DNA of 55,988 nucleotides from JAWPMV01 sp038527215 (GTDB taxonomy: Bacteria; Bacteroidota; Bacteroidia; J057): NCBI GenBank assembly GCA_038527215.1, contig JBCBGC010000041.1, positions 1 through 55,988 of the forward strand. The letters run 5' to 3'. The notes below the pieces were generated by a model. It did no database searches, was not told where the DNA came from, and was given only the letters and a program-made list of their open reading frames with translations. A program made the position numbers and the translations under genes. Below, one piece after another: positions 34,664-42,937 of the stretch; within the stretch, counting starts at the first letter, position 1; every line of letters starts with the position of its first letter.

Positions 34664-35413
34664 ATGGACTACCAACATATTCGCTTTGAACGCCAGGATA
34701 AAGTAGCCTGGATCACCCTGTATCGTCCGGAAAAAATGAACGCCTTAACGGATATCATGATTGCCGAATGGCGGCAAGTATTGGACCAATTGGCAGAAGA
34801 TGAAAGTTGTTCGGTGGTGGTGGTTAAAGGAGAAGGTCGAGCCTGGTCAGCGGGGGTAGATTTATCCATCTTCCAGCACAGCAAAGTGGAGCGAGGCTTT
34901 GAGATGTGGGAAGACGGCATGAAAATCATGCATCACCTGGAGCACATGCCACAGGTAACCATCGCCATGCTCAACGGGCACTGCTTTACCGGGGCCATGG
35001 AGCTGATGCTGGCTTTTGACCTGGTACTGGCGGCTGACGAAGCCAAGATAGGCGATACGCACGCCAAGTGGGGCATCGCGCCCAAATGGGGCATGACCCA
35101 GCGCCTGCAAAAGCTGGTAGGCCTCCGCAAAGCCAAAGAGCTTTCCTTTACCGCTCAGCCCATTTCTGGACAGGAAGCGGCCCGCATCGGCCTGGTCAAT
35201 GCCTCCGTACCTGCCGCGGAACTCCCTGCTGCCGTGGATCAGCTCCTGGCAGGCATTCTCCAAAACAGCTCCCAGGCGCTCGCCGGCATCAAACACGTCT
35301 ACCAATACGGGGCCGCTCATACTCTGGACGAAGGCCTAAAGTATGAGATCGACTACCAAATGAAGCTCACCGATAAAGCCGACGAGCTCAAAAACTTCAA
35401 GAAGAATATTTAA
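34664..35413 (+). CDS. Enoyl-CoA hydratase/isomerase family protein, one catalytic Glu missing
   Basis: 249 residues with the crotonase fold: WITLYRPEKMNALTD, first oxyanion-hole segment AWSAGVDLSIF, second GHCFTGAMELMLAFDL. The glutamate equivalent to rat ECH Glu144 is Glu113 (GAMEL). The position equivalent to Glu164, 20 residues on, is His133 (IGDTHAKWG). Loss of the second Glu argues against standard hydration; an isomerase, a hydrolase or another crotonase reaction is possible. It follows the NrtR-like regulator and may be under its control. CoA-ester pathway unknown. Confidence 0.88.
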   Translation: MDYQHIRFERQDKVAWITLYRPEKMNALTDIMIAEWRQVLDQLAEDESCSVVVVKGEGRAWSAGVDLSIFQHSKVERGFEMWEDGMKIMHHLEHMPQVTIAMLNGHCFTGAMELMLAFDLVLAADEAKIGDTHAKWGIAPKWGMTQRLQKLVGLRKAKELSFTAQPISGQEAARIGLVNASVPAAELPAAVDQLLAGILQNSSQALAGIKHVYQYGAAHTLDEGLKYEIDYQMKLTDKADELKNFKKNI

Positions 35414-35613
35414 GGGATTTCTTTTACTACTTCGGTCTTCACCATCAGGCCATTGGCGAGGAAGTTGTCTCCAGCCGCTAGCTCCAGCGTATAGGTCATC
35501 TGGGCTTCAGGCAGGACTTTCCAGCTCTCCACCTTGGCGTAAGTGTGGGTTTCGGGCAAAAAGACTTCCGTCCCTACCTGTAGGGCTTGCAGCTCAAGTA
35601 AATGAGTGTGGCG
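35410..35613 (-). pseudogene. C-terminal fragment of a Hint (hedgehog/intein-type) domain
   Basis: A 67-codon minus-strand frame with no start codon at its upstream end. It ends YTLELAAGDNFLANGLMVKTE, close to the Hint-domain ending (YxxEVxGxHxFFANGxLVHN). It is preceded by HTHLLELQALQVGTEVFLP, like the conserved 'LQVGDxLxLP' strand. The N-terminal half with the nucleophilic Cys is absent; a stop codon closes the frame upstream, and the adjacent lipoprotein gene (stop at 35618) is in another frame. The fragment's stop overlaps the crotonase stop tail-to-tail. Best read as a relic of a larger Hint-containing protein. Confidence 0.6.
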
Positions 35614-35617
35614 CCCC

Positions 35618-36073
35618 CTAGCAACTGCGGATTATTTTGGCCTGAGGATCGAATACCATCACACCGGTACAGCCGCCGACCTCTGCTGCTGCTTTGTCAG
35701 CTTCTTCCAAAGCGACGATGATTTCACCAGAGGCATGGTGAAACAGTTCTCCTTCAAACTCAATATCGGGATGCTTACTCCCGGAAGGATGCTCGCTGTA
35801 AATCTGAATACTGCCATCGGCTGACAGGACGACTTTCACCTGAAAATCCATCGCCCGGTCTACATATTCAGATTGCATATAGGTAAAGGTGTATTCTCCA
35901 GGGACCATGCCAAAGGCCGCAGCCTGACGGTTGGTAGGGGCATCAGCAGCCTCTACCGCGCGGGCGCTCTGATCCGCTTGAGAAATATCAGCTTGAATCT
36001 GATTAGAATTGGCTTCTCCGCAGGCAGCAGTGGCCAGCAGAAGCACCATGGCAGCAAAAATGAATTCCTTCAT
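35618..36073 (-). CDS. Small lipoprotein of unknown function
   Basis: 151 residues from MKEFIFAAMVLLLATAAC, a clear lipoprotein leader. A low-complexity linker follows (about 20-50), then a beta-rich domain: MVPGEYTFTYMQSEYVDRAMDFQVKVVLSADGSIQIY. It ends GGCTGVMVFDPQAKIIRSC. No family recognised. The frame is open 50 codons upstream, but the leader fixes the start. It lies downstream of a sulfatase gene, separated by a terminator hairpin, and immediately beside the Hint-domain fragment. Confidence 0.65.
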   Translation of the reverse strand: MKEFIFAAMVLLLATAACGEANSNQIQADISQADQSARAVEAADAPTNRQAAAFGMVPGEYTFTYMQSEYVDRAMDFQVKVVLSADGSIQIYSEHPSGSKHPDIEFEGELFHHASGEIIVALEEADKAAAEVGGCTGVMVFDPQAKIIRSC

Positions 36074-36159
36074 GTCTTGGGATGTATGTGAAGCGGTGGG
36101 GTTTGTTTTGAGGAAAGACCGGGGAATCAGGGGCCTTCCTGCCTGAAAATTAAACGGAA

Positions 36160-36193
36160 GTAAGCCAGGAAAGTTGCATTTCCCCTGGCTTAC
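36160..36193 (-). terminator. Terminator hairpin after the sulfatase gene
   Basis: GTAAGCCAGG (36160-36169) pairs perfectly with CCTGGCTTAC (36184-36193). Further GGAAA/TTTCC pairing inside is possible. Minus-strand sequence after it is moderately T-rich (TTCCGTTTAATTTTC). Confidence 0.65.
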
Positions 36194-36291
36194 AGGCGGT
36201 TGGCCTGTGCTCCTGGCCTTCATTTCTGAGACAGGTTTTCCTCTCTGCTCCAGCGTTTATGGTCCCCACAAAAACCCAAATGATCCCGTTT

Positions 36292-37656
36292 TTAGTCCGT
36301 CTCAGCCATCTCAGCCGGATAGGTTTCCGCACCTACCTCCGCGGCTTTTTCCTGCAAAGCCTGCCAGAGTTCTTGCACCTTTTCTGGCTCTCTTTCCGCC
36401 AGATTGTACATTTCAGCGGGATCACGGTCGAGATGAAAAAGTTCCATACCTGCGGCTTCGGTATGCCTCAATTTCCAGGCTCCTTGGCGGATGGCTTCAA
36501 ATTTTTTGCCCTTGCTGTAGAAAAAGTCCGTTCGCGGACTGGCGGATTCTCCTTTGAGGTGCGCCAATAAATCATGGCCATCCAAAGCTACTTCCCGGGG
36601 CAACTTAGCCTCGCACACCCTGAGTAGAGTAGGAAAAATATCAATGGCCGTAGCCATTTCCCGACTGACCTGCCCGGCAGGAATCACGCCCGGCCAGTGA
36701 AAAATACCCGGCACCCTGCTACCTCCTTCATAGGTGGTGGTTTTGGCACCGCGCAGGATGCCCGAGGTTCCGGTATGCCAGGGTTCTACCCCATCTTGCA
36801 GCATGCGTTCAGGGAGATTGTGCCAGGGGCCATTATCACTGGTGAAAATAATGAGGGTGTTTTCGGCCTGTCCGGAGGCGGCCAGCGCTTGGCGAATTTC
36901 TCCCACGGACCAGTCCACCGTTTCAATCACATCTCCATAGGGTCCGGCTACCGAAGTGCCCTTAAAACGGTCTGCCGTACTGATGGGCAAGTGAGGCATA
37001 CTATGGGCGAGATAAAGGAAAAAGGGTGCATCCTTTTTCTCCTGGATAAACTGCACGGCCTGCTCAGTATAGCGCACCGTCAGATCGTCCTGATTTTTGC
37101 CGATTTCCTCTCCAATGGTGCTATCCTGATAGAGATGTAGCTTGTCTGCTTCGGTCAACCAGGGACACCAGGGCAGGATCATATCATTGCTGTAAGGCAG
37201 CCCCCAGAAGGAGTCAAAGCCTCTTGCCGTAGGCAGATAAGGCGGCAGGTGCCCCAGGTGCCACTTACCAATGGCAGCGGTGGCATAGCCCGCCTCGCCC
37301 AGCACTTCAGCAATCAGCAGTTCGTCAATAGGCAAGCCAGTCTTAGATTCGGGCCCGAAATTATGGGGCGCGTTCCGAACCGGATATCGTCCTGTGAGCA
37401 AGCCCGCCCTGGAAGGCGTACAGACTGCCGCAGGGGCGTAGAAGGAGGTAAAGCGGATGCCCTCAGCCGCCAACTGATTCAGGTGAGGGGTACGGGTGGT
37501 GGGATGGCCATAGCATTCCAGGTCGCCATAGCCCATGTCGTCCATGAAAATGAGGACCACATTGGGCGGAGCACTGGTTTTTTCAGGGGAAGATTGGCAG
37601 GAAAAAAGGCTCAGTAATAAGACTGAGCAAAGGATGCGCAGAATATTCGTCGTCAT
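36292..37656 (-). CDS. Lipoprotein sulfatase (arylsulfatase family)
   Basis: 454 residues with a lipoprotein leader (LLLSLFSC, Cys20). The sulfatase core has Asp39-Asp40 metal ligands (NVVLIFMDDMGYGD) and the formylglycine site Cys79 in CTPSRAGLLTGRYP, which fits CxPSR. The C-terminal metal motif is FTSDNGPWHN. Maturation of Cys79 needs a sulfatase-modifying enzyme not seen in this window. Likely a periplasmic hydrolase of sulfated polysaccharide, typical of marine Bacteroidota, but the substrate cannot be read. Single gene; terminator at 36160. Confidence 0.93.
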   Translation of the reverse strand: MTTNILRILCSVLLLSLFSCQSSPEKTSAPPNVVLIFMDDMGYGDLECYGHPTTRTPHLNQLAAEGIRFTSFYAPAAVCTPSRAGLLTGRYPVRNAPHNFGPESKTGLPIDELLIAEVLGEAGYATAAIGKWHLGHLPPYLPTARGFDSFWGLPYSNDMILPWCPWLTEADKLHLYQDSTIGEEIGKNQDDLTVRYTEQAVQFIQEKKDAPFFLYLAHSMPHLPISTADRFKGTSVAGPYGDVIETVDWSVGEIRQALAASGQAENTLIIFTSDNGPWHNLPERMLQDGVEPWHTGTSGILRGAKTTTYEGGSRVPGIFHWPGVIPAGQVSREMATAIDIFPTLLRVCEAKLPREVALDGHDLLAHLKGESASPRTDFFYSKGKKFEAIRQGAWKLRHTEAAGMELFHLDRDPAEMYNLAEREPEKVQELWQALQEKAAEVGAETYPAEMAETD

Positions 37657-37750
37657 GAAGCAGTAGTTTGTCTATAAGTTAGCGGCTGCTGACACTGGGG
37701 GCAACTCCCAGGGATTTTTTGCCCCTTATCTTCCCGGGAAAGACGAATAA

Positions 37751-38326
37751 TTAAAGGCTGTCTAACCAAACATGATTCGGATGCTGGGTCCGCAAACTAA
37801 ATTTGAGCCACTGTTTTTGCTCGGTAGAAAGATGCGGAAGGGTCTCCTGGAAATCCTGCTCGTCTTTCGGTCGGCTGCCCTTAGCTTTGAACAACAGGAC
37901 GATCTCCGGGCTCAGGATGGGGAGGCCGGCTTTACTTTTCAGGCAGGCCTTTTCCAGGGGCCTGGACAGCTTGGGATTTCTCCGAAAAAACCAGTGATCT
38001 TCTAAGATTTCATTGAGCAAGACTTCCAGTTTCTCGCCTGCGGGGCCTCGCCCATGAATTTCATGGATAGGCAGGGAGAGACTTTGTTCAGCCTTCCAGG
38101 CTATCGCCTGATGTTGATAATAATACTGCCATTGCCAGGCTGGGAAATAGGCTTGCATCAGCAATTGCTGGTTCCGCGGGATAGCGATTTCAATATCCTG
38201 ATGCGCCCGGGTGACGCGATGCAGGAAAAGATCGATAGCCCATCCCCCACACACCATCCATTGACCAGCGTAGGTCTGAAGGCGTCGGGCGAGTTGTTGA
38301 GGTAGCTGAAAATCGTGCTGGGACAT
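37751..38326 (-). CDS. Nucleotidyltransferase of the aminoglycoside-ANT(2'')-like fold
   Basis: 191 residues from MSQHDFQLPQQ. The NTase motif is WMVCGGWAIDLFLHRVTRAHQDIEIAI: Gly27-Gly28, then Asp44 and Glu46 as metal ligands, the pattern of AadB-like adenylyltransferases. A Lys-rich helical C-terminus with LLFKAKGSRPKDEQDF resembles the same group. Chromosomal members of this family often act on unknown substrates, so resistance should not be assumed. An in-frame ATG at 38497 would overlap the divergent gene at 38408; 38326 leaves 81 bp between them. Confidence 0.78.
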   Translation of the reverse strand: MSQHDFQLPQQLARRLQTYAGQWMVCGGWAIDLFLHRVTRAHQDIEIAIPRNQQLLMQAYFPAWQWQYYYQHQAIAWKAEQSLSLPIHEIHGRGPAGEKLEVLLNEILEDHWFFRRNPKLSRPLEKACLKSKAGLPILSPEIVLLFKAKGSRPKDEQDFQETLPHLSTEQKQWLKFSLRTQHPNHVWLDSL

Positions 38327-38356
38327 GGCATGAAGTAAGCTGAGAAGGCTGGCTGC

Positions 38357-38388
38357 TTGGCAGAAGCTGGCTTTTTTTGATAATTTAG
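38357..38388 (+). promoter_or_regulatory. Possible Bacteroidota promoter
   Basis: A TTG at 38357-38359 and TAATTTAG at 38381-38388 are 21 bp apart, close to the -33 TTG / -7 TAnnTTTG arrangement. They lie 20 bp before the ATG at 38408. The match is imperfect (A for T in the TTTG). Confidence 0.3.
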
Positions 38389-38407
38389 ACATCATCCCGG
38401 AAATACC

Positions 38408-39370
38408 ATGTCTCAGCTTCGTTTGTTTTTCGTCTTTGTGCTTCTGACCCTGGGTGCTTTGGGGCAGGAACTTCCTCCTGAGCGCTTGCCCAGACAAGGA
38501 GCCTTAGCCTACGAAGCTTTTTCTCCTACCAAAGGCGCATTGCTGACCACCCACTTTGAGAGCCTGGAGGCCTTCAAGGAAGCAGTGGACATTGAGTACC
38601 AACATATCCATCATGGTTTTTGGTCCAATCCCATGGTCCGCATTACCCACAAAACCAGCGGGCGCAAGGTAGAAAGCATCTTGAAGGAGGGCATCAATGA
38701 ATATGATTTTACCGATGCCAAGAAAGGAGGATTTGGACAAAAAGCCTGGCTAGGCCTCTCCTCGCCCTATGCTGTCTTCAATCGGAGACGCATCCAGCGG
38801 GCCTATTTTCTGGCTAAGCGCATTGACAAAACCTTTGGGGCGGATGATGTAGCCTTCTACGATTTGGCAGAGGCCATGGTCTGTCATCTGCGAGCGGAGG
38901 AGGTACATCGTATGCCAGCCAATGACCTCTCCGAGAAAGGCTACCTCAATACCTTCAACCACCAAACCGGGCAGTGCTTTACCACGGCCATTTTTTCCGA
39001 AAAACTAGCCGACTTTATGGCCGACGCCCATGAGCTGTCTCGGATTCCAGAACTGGTAACGGGCGCTTTTTCCGAAAAACAAATCCTCGACATCAACGAA
39101 GGGGCGGTAGATAACTATATCGACCTGATCAACAATGAGTGGGGACAGGAAATCGGGAAAACATTGCGGGCTAAATATGGCATTGAGGCTTCCACGCATT
39201 GGACCCCGGAATTGGTAACGGCTTTTCTCAACGACCTGCAGCGCTATTACAGTTGGGCCCTGAACGTAGGCTTTGAGCCGTTTCGGACCAGTGATCCGCT
39301 GATGATCCGATTTGCTAAAAAAATCAATATGGTGATGGGCGATCTTTCCATCCTTCGTCCAAACGACTAA
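38408..39370 (+). CDS. Secreted protein of unknown function
   Basis: 320 residues with a signal peptide (MSQLRLFFVFVLLTLGALGQE). The mature part is largely helical and polar, with no motif I recognise. Notable segments are EYQHIHHGFWSNPMVRITHK, GYLNTFNHQTGQCFTTAIF and WALNVGFEPFRTSDPLM. A single Cys pair is possible (one in HLRAEE context, one in TGQCFT). Base composition and codon use look like its neighbours. It converges with the pentapeptide-repeat gene, overlapping it by 3 bp at the stops. Confidence 0.7.
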   Translation: MSQLRLFFVFVLLTLGALGQELPPERLPRQGALAYEAFSPTKGALLTTHFESLEAFKEAVDIEYQHIHHGFWSNPMVRITHKTSGRKVESILKEGINEYDFTDAKKGGFGQKAWLGLSSPYAVFNRRRIQRAYFLAKRIDKTFGADDVAFYDLAEAMVCHLRAEEVHRMPANDLSEKGYLNTFNHQTGQCFTTAIFSEKLADFMADAHELSRIPELVTGAFSEKQILDINEGAVDNYIDLINNEWGQEIGKTLRAKYGIEASTHWTPELVTAFLNDLQRYYSWALNVGFEPFRTSDPLMIRFAKKINMVMGDLSILRPND

Positions 39371-40455
39371 GGATGATCTAACCAGAAGCTATGAGCCGTG
39401 CCGGGATTGGGCCGCAGCACATAGGCTTGCTGCATATCCGCTGCATTTTCCGCTTCCCAGTCGGTCAGCTTTTCCAGCCAGTCCGCCCTGCTTACCGTAG
39501 CTCCCTGCACCACCAGTCGGCTCAATCGGGCCTTTTGCCAATGCACATCTACCAAATGCGCTTCCGTCATGTCGGTCCGTCTAACGTCTGCTTCATTCAA
39601 GATGGCCCCTTCCAGATTGGCCTGGATAAGCTCGGCTCCCACCAAATTGGCTCCGGAAAAATCGCCGCCCTGTAAGCTGGCGCCCCGCATGTCAGTCCAC
39701 ATGAAGCTACTTGCTTGCCCAGCCACCCGTCTCAGGCTCACCGAGGCCAGACTCGCCCCGTTGAAATCCGCCCTGGCCATCTGGGACTCGTCCAGTTTGG
39801 CCCAATCCAGGATGGCGGTCTTGAAATTGGTTGCGGTCAAATGGGCGTGCGATAGATTGGCTCCCTGGAAGTTTGCGCCCCAGCAGTTCGCCTTACTGAG
39901 CTCTGCGCCCCAAAGGCTGGCATCCTGTAGATCGGCTTGGTGCAGGTTCACCCCTTTCAGGTAGGCGCGGTTGAGGTCAACCCCTCGCAGATCGGCCTGG
40001 GCAAAAGACACATGAGGGGCCAGGCGGTCAACGCTTAGGCTATCCAGCCCCATGTGCGCCAGAGCAATCAGCAGTTGCCCTCTTTCCGGACTCCGTTTCC
40101 GCCCCTCCGCACCTTCCTTTTCCAGGTCCGGATAGGCCACAAAGGCCCGGCTGATCTCCGCTAATCGGTCCAGGGTGCCAGCTTGAATGCCGGTGGGTTT
40201 TTCCGCTTCCATCTGGGCCAAAACTTCGTTGAGGAGCAACAGTAGATTGTGATTTTGCTGGATATGGAGTTGAACCTGGGCCAGGCTTTGCGGGAGGGCT
40301 TCGTCTGCAGATGGGGATTCTTGAACCTGGCATTGTCCCAGAAATATCACCCCTATGAACAAGCCTGCCAGTACCCACCAGCCTTTAGGAGGTTTGGGCT
40401 CGGAGATCCAATGCAAAGGTAGATTGCGGGATATGTAGGACCACAATGATTTCAT
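39367..40455 (-). CDS. Membrane-anchored pentapeptide-repeat protein
   Basis: 362 residues. One N-terminal membrane helix (about 27-44, WVLAGLFIGVIFLGQC), a helical linker (about 50-145), and then some 25 pentapeptide repeats of A(D/N)LxX type (about 148-330: ADLRGVDLNRAYLKGVNL, ANLVGAELIQANLEGAIL). These would form a right-handed quadrilateral beta-helix on the periplasmic side or in the cytoplasm, depending on topology. It overlaps the upstream rhomboid-like gene by 1 bp (TGATG), so translation is coupled. It is the last gene of a three-gene operon with that protein and an aspartyl-protease-like protein. Partner-binding scaffold is the likely role; function unknown. Confidence 0.88.
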   Translation of the reverse strand: MKSLWSYISRNLPLHWISEPKPPKGWWVLAGLFIGVIFLGQCQVQESPSADEALPQSLAQVQLHIQQNHNLLLLLNEVLAQMEAEKPTGIQAGTLDRLAEISRAFVAYPDLEKEGAEGRKRSPERGQLLIALAHMGLDSLSVDRLAPHVSFAQADLRGVDLNRAYLKGVNLHQADLQDASLWGAELSKANCWGANFQGANLSHAHLTATNFKTAILDWAKLDESQMARADFNGASLASVSLRRVAGQASSFMWTDMRGASLQGGDFSGANLVGAELIQANLEGAILNEADVRRTDMTEAHLVDVHWQKARLSRLVVQGATVSRADWLEKLTDWEAENAADMQQAYVLRPNPGTAHSFWLDHP

Positions 40456-41024
40456 CAGGCTTGGGTTTTAGGTGGGGCGCGAAAGCCAAAGAGACCAGAA
40501 GCCAGAAGGATGAGCGCACTCAGGATTTCTACGCCGCCCCGATTAGGCAATAAAAATAAGCCCAGGGCAAGGAAGGCCAGGCCGAGCAGCACTTTTTCGA
40601 CCAGCTTCAGGCTAGCCCGGTACTTAAGCCCAACGCCTAGCGCACAACCCAGAGAAGCCCAAAACAGAAAAACCGGGCCGACCAGGGGATTCCCTGAGGC
40701 CTGATTGAACCAGGCATATCCCAGACCGCCGAGGACAGCAGCCAGGAGCCAGAGCTTCCAGGCCGCGGTAGACAGCTTTTTTTCCCACATCACGCCCCAT
40801 AGCAGCAGCCCAAGAGACAACAAAAACCAGGCGACCAATCCATCTACATGGAAAGGATATAGCAAGAGGCGATACCACTGAGCGGGCTGTTGGAGGATTC
40901 CGGGAAAAAGCATACTATGCGCCTCCCAGGCGGGGACAAACTCCGTCAACCCGGTCCCGATCAGCAAGGCGAGGATCAGCCAGCTGGTTTGGGGAGGTCT
41001 ATGTGCGAGCAGCTTTTGAATCAT
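40455..41024 (-). CDS. Rhomboid-fold membrane protein lacking catalytic Ser and His
   Basis: 189 residues with about six hydrophobic helices. The layout parallels rhomboids: QWYRLLLYPFHVDGLVAWFLLSLGLLLWG matches the WxRxLxxxFxHxxxxHL segment but lacks the second His and Asn. NPLVGPVFLFWASLG is at the GxSG position but reads GPVF, so the serine nucleophile is gone. The region equivalent to the catalytic His (NAAH in active enzymes) reads NRGG. If rhomboid-like, it is a pseudoprotease that may bind or shelter membrane clients. It is coupled to the pentapeptide protein and starts 34 bp after the aspartyl-protease-like gene. Confidence 0.6.
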   Translation of the reverse strand: MIQKLLAHRPPQTSWLILALLIGTGLTEFVPAWEAHSMLFPGILQQPAQWYRLLLYPFHVDGLVAWFLLSLGLLLWGVMWEKKLSTAAWKLWLLAAVLGGLGYAWFNQASGNPLVGPVFLFWASLGCALGVGLKYRASLKLVEKVLLGLAFLALGLFLLPNRGGVEILSALILLASGLFGFRAPPKTQA

Positions 41025-41058
41025 GGATTTTTTCCCGGGTAGGCGGTAGGCTCAGGTC

Positions 41059-42051
41059 CTACAAACCATGGTTGGGCAGGACCAGGAAGCTTTGCGTTTG
41101 GGCGTCCACGATGAGGACGGTTTCCAAGAACGGCAAATTGCCCATCCAGCCCCCAATATCGGTAAAACTAGATAAAAAGCCCTGCATTTTGTCATACCAC
41201 TTTACATAGCTGATGCGCTGAAGCGGCACCTTTGTTCCGCCCATGGTAGCCACGATGGGGGAAAGTTTGTGGTAGACCGGGATATCATTGCCGAAGGCAT
41301 TGGCCTCATAGTGAATCTCCGGCTCGTCGGGATCGGTGTAGGCATCGTAGCGGTTTTTGGAAGTGAGCAAGCCGAAAGCGCTGGCCCCGCTGTCATAGAA
41401 CAGTTCCATCTCTTTGCCTTGAATGGTGGCTGGTAACATCAGCCTGCGCCCTTGAAAATCAAAAGACTGGAAAGCGGGCAAGGTATCCATCCAGGCTGGT
41501 TTTTTGGCAAAAAAGCGCAGTTCTTGTCGGGCAAAATCTACCAGGGTAACATGGCCTTCCATGAGATCGGTGCCCAAGGTTCCCAGGCGATATTCGGCCA
41601 GGGTATCTCCCAAATCCCATTCGGCTCCCTGATGAAGCAGGCGCAAGCGCGTCATTTCTACCGGCATGGAACCGACTTCTAGTTGGACATCTTTCAACCA
41701 TTGGGTTTCTTCCTTTGCTTCTACTTCCCAACTTCGCCCATACCGCTGCAAGGCACTGACCGTACTTTTATTCCAAAAACTAAGCGGAGAACCGGTATCC
41801 CATTGCATGTAGAATTTGAAAGGCAGGCCGGGAATCCGGACTGGCACCCGCATGGCATCATGCAGCTCTACATGGTCTGGGTATTGGGTGGTATCCCAGG
41901 CAAAAGGAATGGGCGCACCGGAAGCGGTCAGGCTGACGTAGTTGGGTCGGTCCCGAAACCACTGGTTCTGGATGTAGCGCGCGCCTACGATGCCACCGAT
42001 GATGAGCAAAAGTAATAAGCCCAGAAAGAAGTACAGGAGGATTTTCTTCAT
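41059..42051 (-). CDS. Membrane-anchored aspartyl-protease-like (pepsin/retropepsin fold) protein
   Basis: 330 residues. An N-terminal membrane helix (LLYFFLGLLLLLIIGGIVGA) precedes a periplasmic two-lobe domain. Each lobe has a DTG-like motif: Asp85 in YMQWDTGSPLSFWN and Asp220 in LFYDSGASAFGLL. Each is followed by a hydrophobic-hydrophobic-Gly segment (LGTLGTDLM; IGGWMGNLPFL) as in the psi-loops of aspartic proteases. A single chain with both aspartates could be active. First gene of the operon with the rhomboid-like and pentapeptide proteins. Substrate unknown. Confidence 0.75.
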   Translation of the reverse strand: MKKILLYFFLGLLLLLIIGGIVGARYIQNQWFRDRPNYVSLTASGAPIPFAWDTTQYPDHVELHDAMRVPVRIPGLPFKFYMQWDTGSPLSFWNKSTVSALQRYGRSWEVEAKEETQWLKDVQLEVGSMPVEMTRLRLLHQGAEWDLGDTLAEYRLGTLGTDLMEGHVTLVDFARQELRFFAKKPAWMDTLPAFQSFDFQGRRLMLPATIQGKEMELFYDSGASAFGLLTSKNRYDAYTDPDEPEIHYEANAFGNDIPVYHKLSPIVATMGGTKVPLQRISYVKWYDKMQGFLSSFTDIGGWMGNLPFLETVLIVDAQTQSFLVLPNHGL

Positions 42052-42125
42052 GCTATCAGCTTAACAGGTTCAGTCATACAGGCGAGGGTTCTTTCCGCTC
42101 AGGAGCAAATTCCACCGATGAGGGG

Positions 42126-42608
42126 CTAGAGGGTCCTGATTTTTTTTCGAAAAAATGGCAGGATTTCCTCCCCTGGCAGATTGGCTCGTTGCAAGTATAT
42201 ATTCTGGCCCTTTTCTGGAATCAGAAAAACCCCAGCGGGCGTTTCTACCATGCCGGAGAAATAGTCCCAGCCCACTTTTGTTTCTGAAAAAGGGGAATTC
42301 ATTTCCATGCCCGCTTCATCAGCTTTGAGCTGAATGGTCTTATTGAACATACGGCTCTCCCGCCGGGCCTTCAACCATTTTTGCTTTACCCAATAGAAAT
42401 CGATGATGATGCCCAGGCCGATGACAGCCAGGCTTAGGGTGAGCAAGGCTTCTGAAGGATAGAGCCCATAAGCCAGGAGCCCACAGGCCAGGACTACTCC
42501 CCCCAGCAGGCGTTGCCACTTACGATTCTGGCTGCGATAGCGAACCCACTGATCAAAGTGTTCCTGGAAATATTCTTCAGAAAAAGCCTGGGCTATGTGA
42601 AAGGTCAT
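42126..42608 (-). CDS. YcxB-like membrane protein
   Basis: 160 residues. Two adjacent membrane helices (LLGGVVLACGLLAYGLYP and LTLSLAVIGLGIIIDFYWV) follow a short amphipathic N-terminus. A C-terminal soluble beta domain (ADEAGMEMNSPFSETKVGWDYFSGMVETPAGVFLIPEKGQ) matches the YcxB-like domain layout. Family function is unknown. It lies 74 bp upstream of the aspartyl-protease-like gene on the same strand and may belong to the same transcript. Confidence 0.75.
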   Translation of the reverse strand: MTFHIAQAFSEEYFQEHFDQWVRYRSQNRKWQRLLGGVVLACGLLAYGLYPSEALLTLSLAVIGLGIIIDFYWVKQKWLKARRESRMFNKTIQLKADEAGMEMNSPFSETKVGWDYFSGMVETPAGVFLIPEKGQNIYLQRANLPGEEILPFFRKKIRTL

Positions 42609-42937
42609 TGGTTGTGAAGGTCGAAGGTGTGGTTAAACGCCTGTTTCAACATTATTCTTCAGGGGCATAAGCAAGCGCTAAAACTAGCTAATTCGCAGAA
42701 GAATACCGAGTTCGGTATCTGCTGATTGATCAAATGGGTTCTGTGGGATTCCTTACCCTGAGCCCTATGGTAAACACTTTTGGGGTAAGCGTAAGGCTGG
42801 AGGCCACTGGCCATCATTCCCTATAGATTTCGAATGCTAGCAACCATAGGACACAAAGCTCGGCCTGGGAGGGCAGGGGTACCGATGGGATAAAGCAAAG
42901 GATCCCAGGACCTAGGCTAGGCTTGGTTCAGAGAGGC
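42609..42937. other. Intergenic region with one short palindrome
   Basis: About 330 bp without a gene. ATACCGA-GT-TCGGTAT (42703-42718) is a perfect 7-bp inverted repeat about 95 bp upstream of the YcxB-like start; it could be an operator. No other structure was seen. Confidence 0.4.

Noticed and set aside
35410..36073. Hint-like fragment as a frameshifted tail of the adjacent lipoprotein gene.
   Set aside because: The lipoprotein frame ends naturally and the fragment's frame is closed by a stop inside that gene; the N-terminal Hint half with the catalytic Cys is missing. A frameshift cannot be fully excluded without relatives.
37751..38326. Aminoglycoside resistance gene.
   Set aside because: The fold matches ANT(2'')-like nucleotidyltransferases, but chromosomal members often have other substrates and there is no mobile context, so resistance is not claimed.
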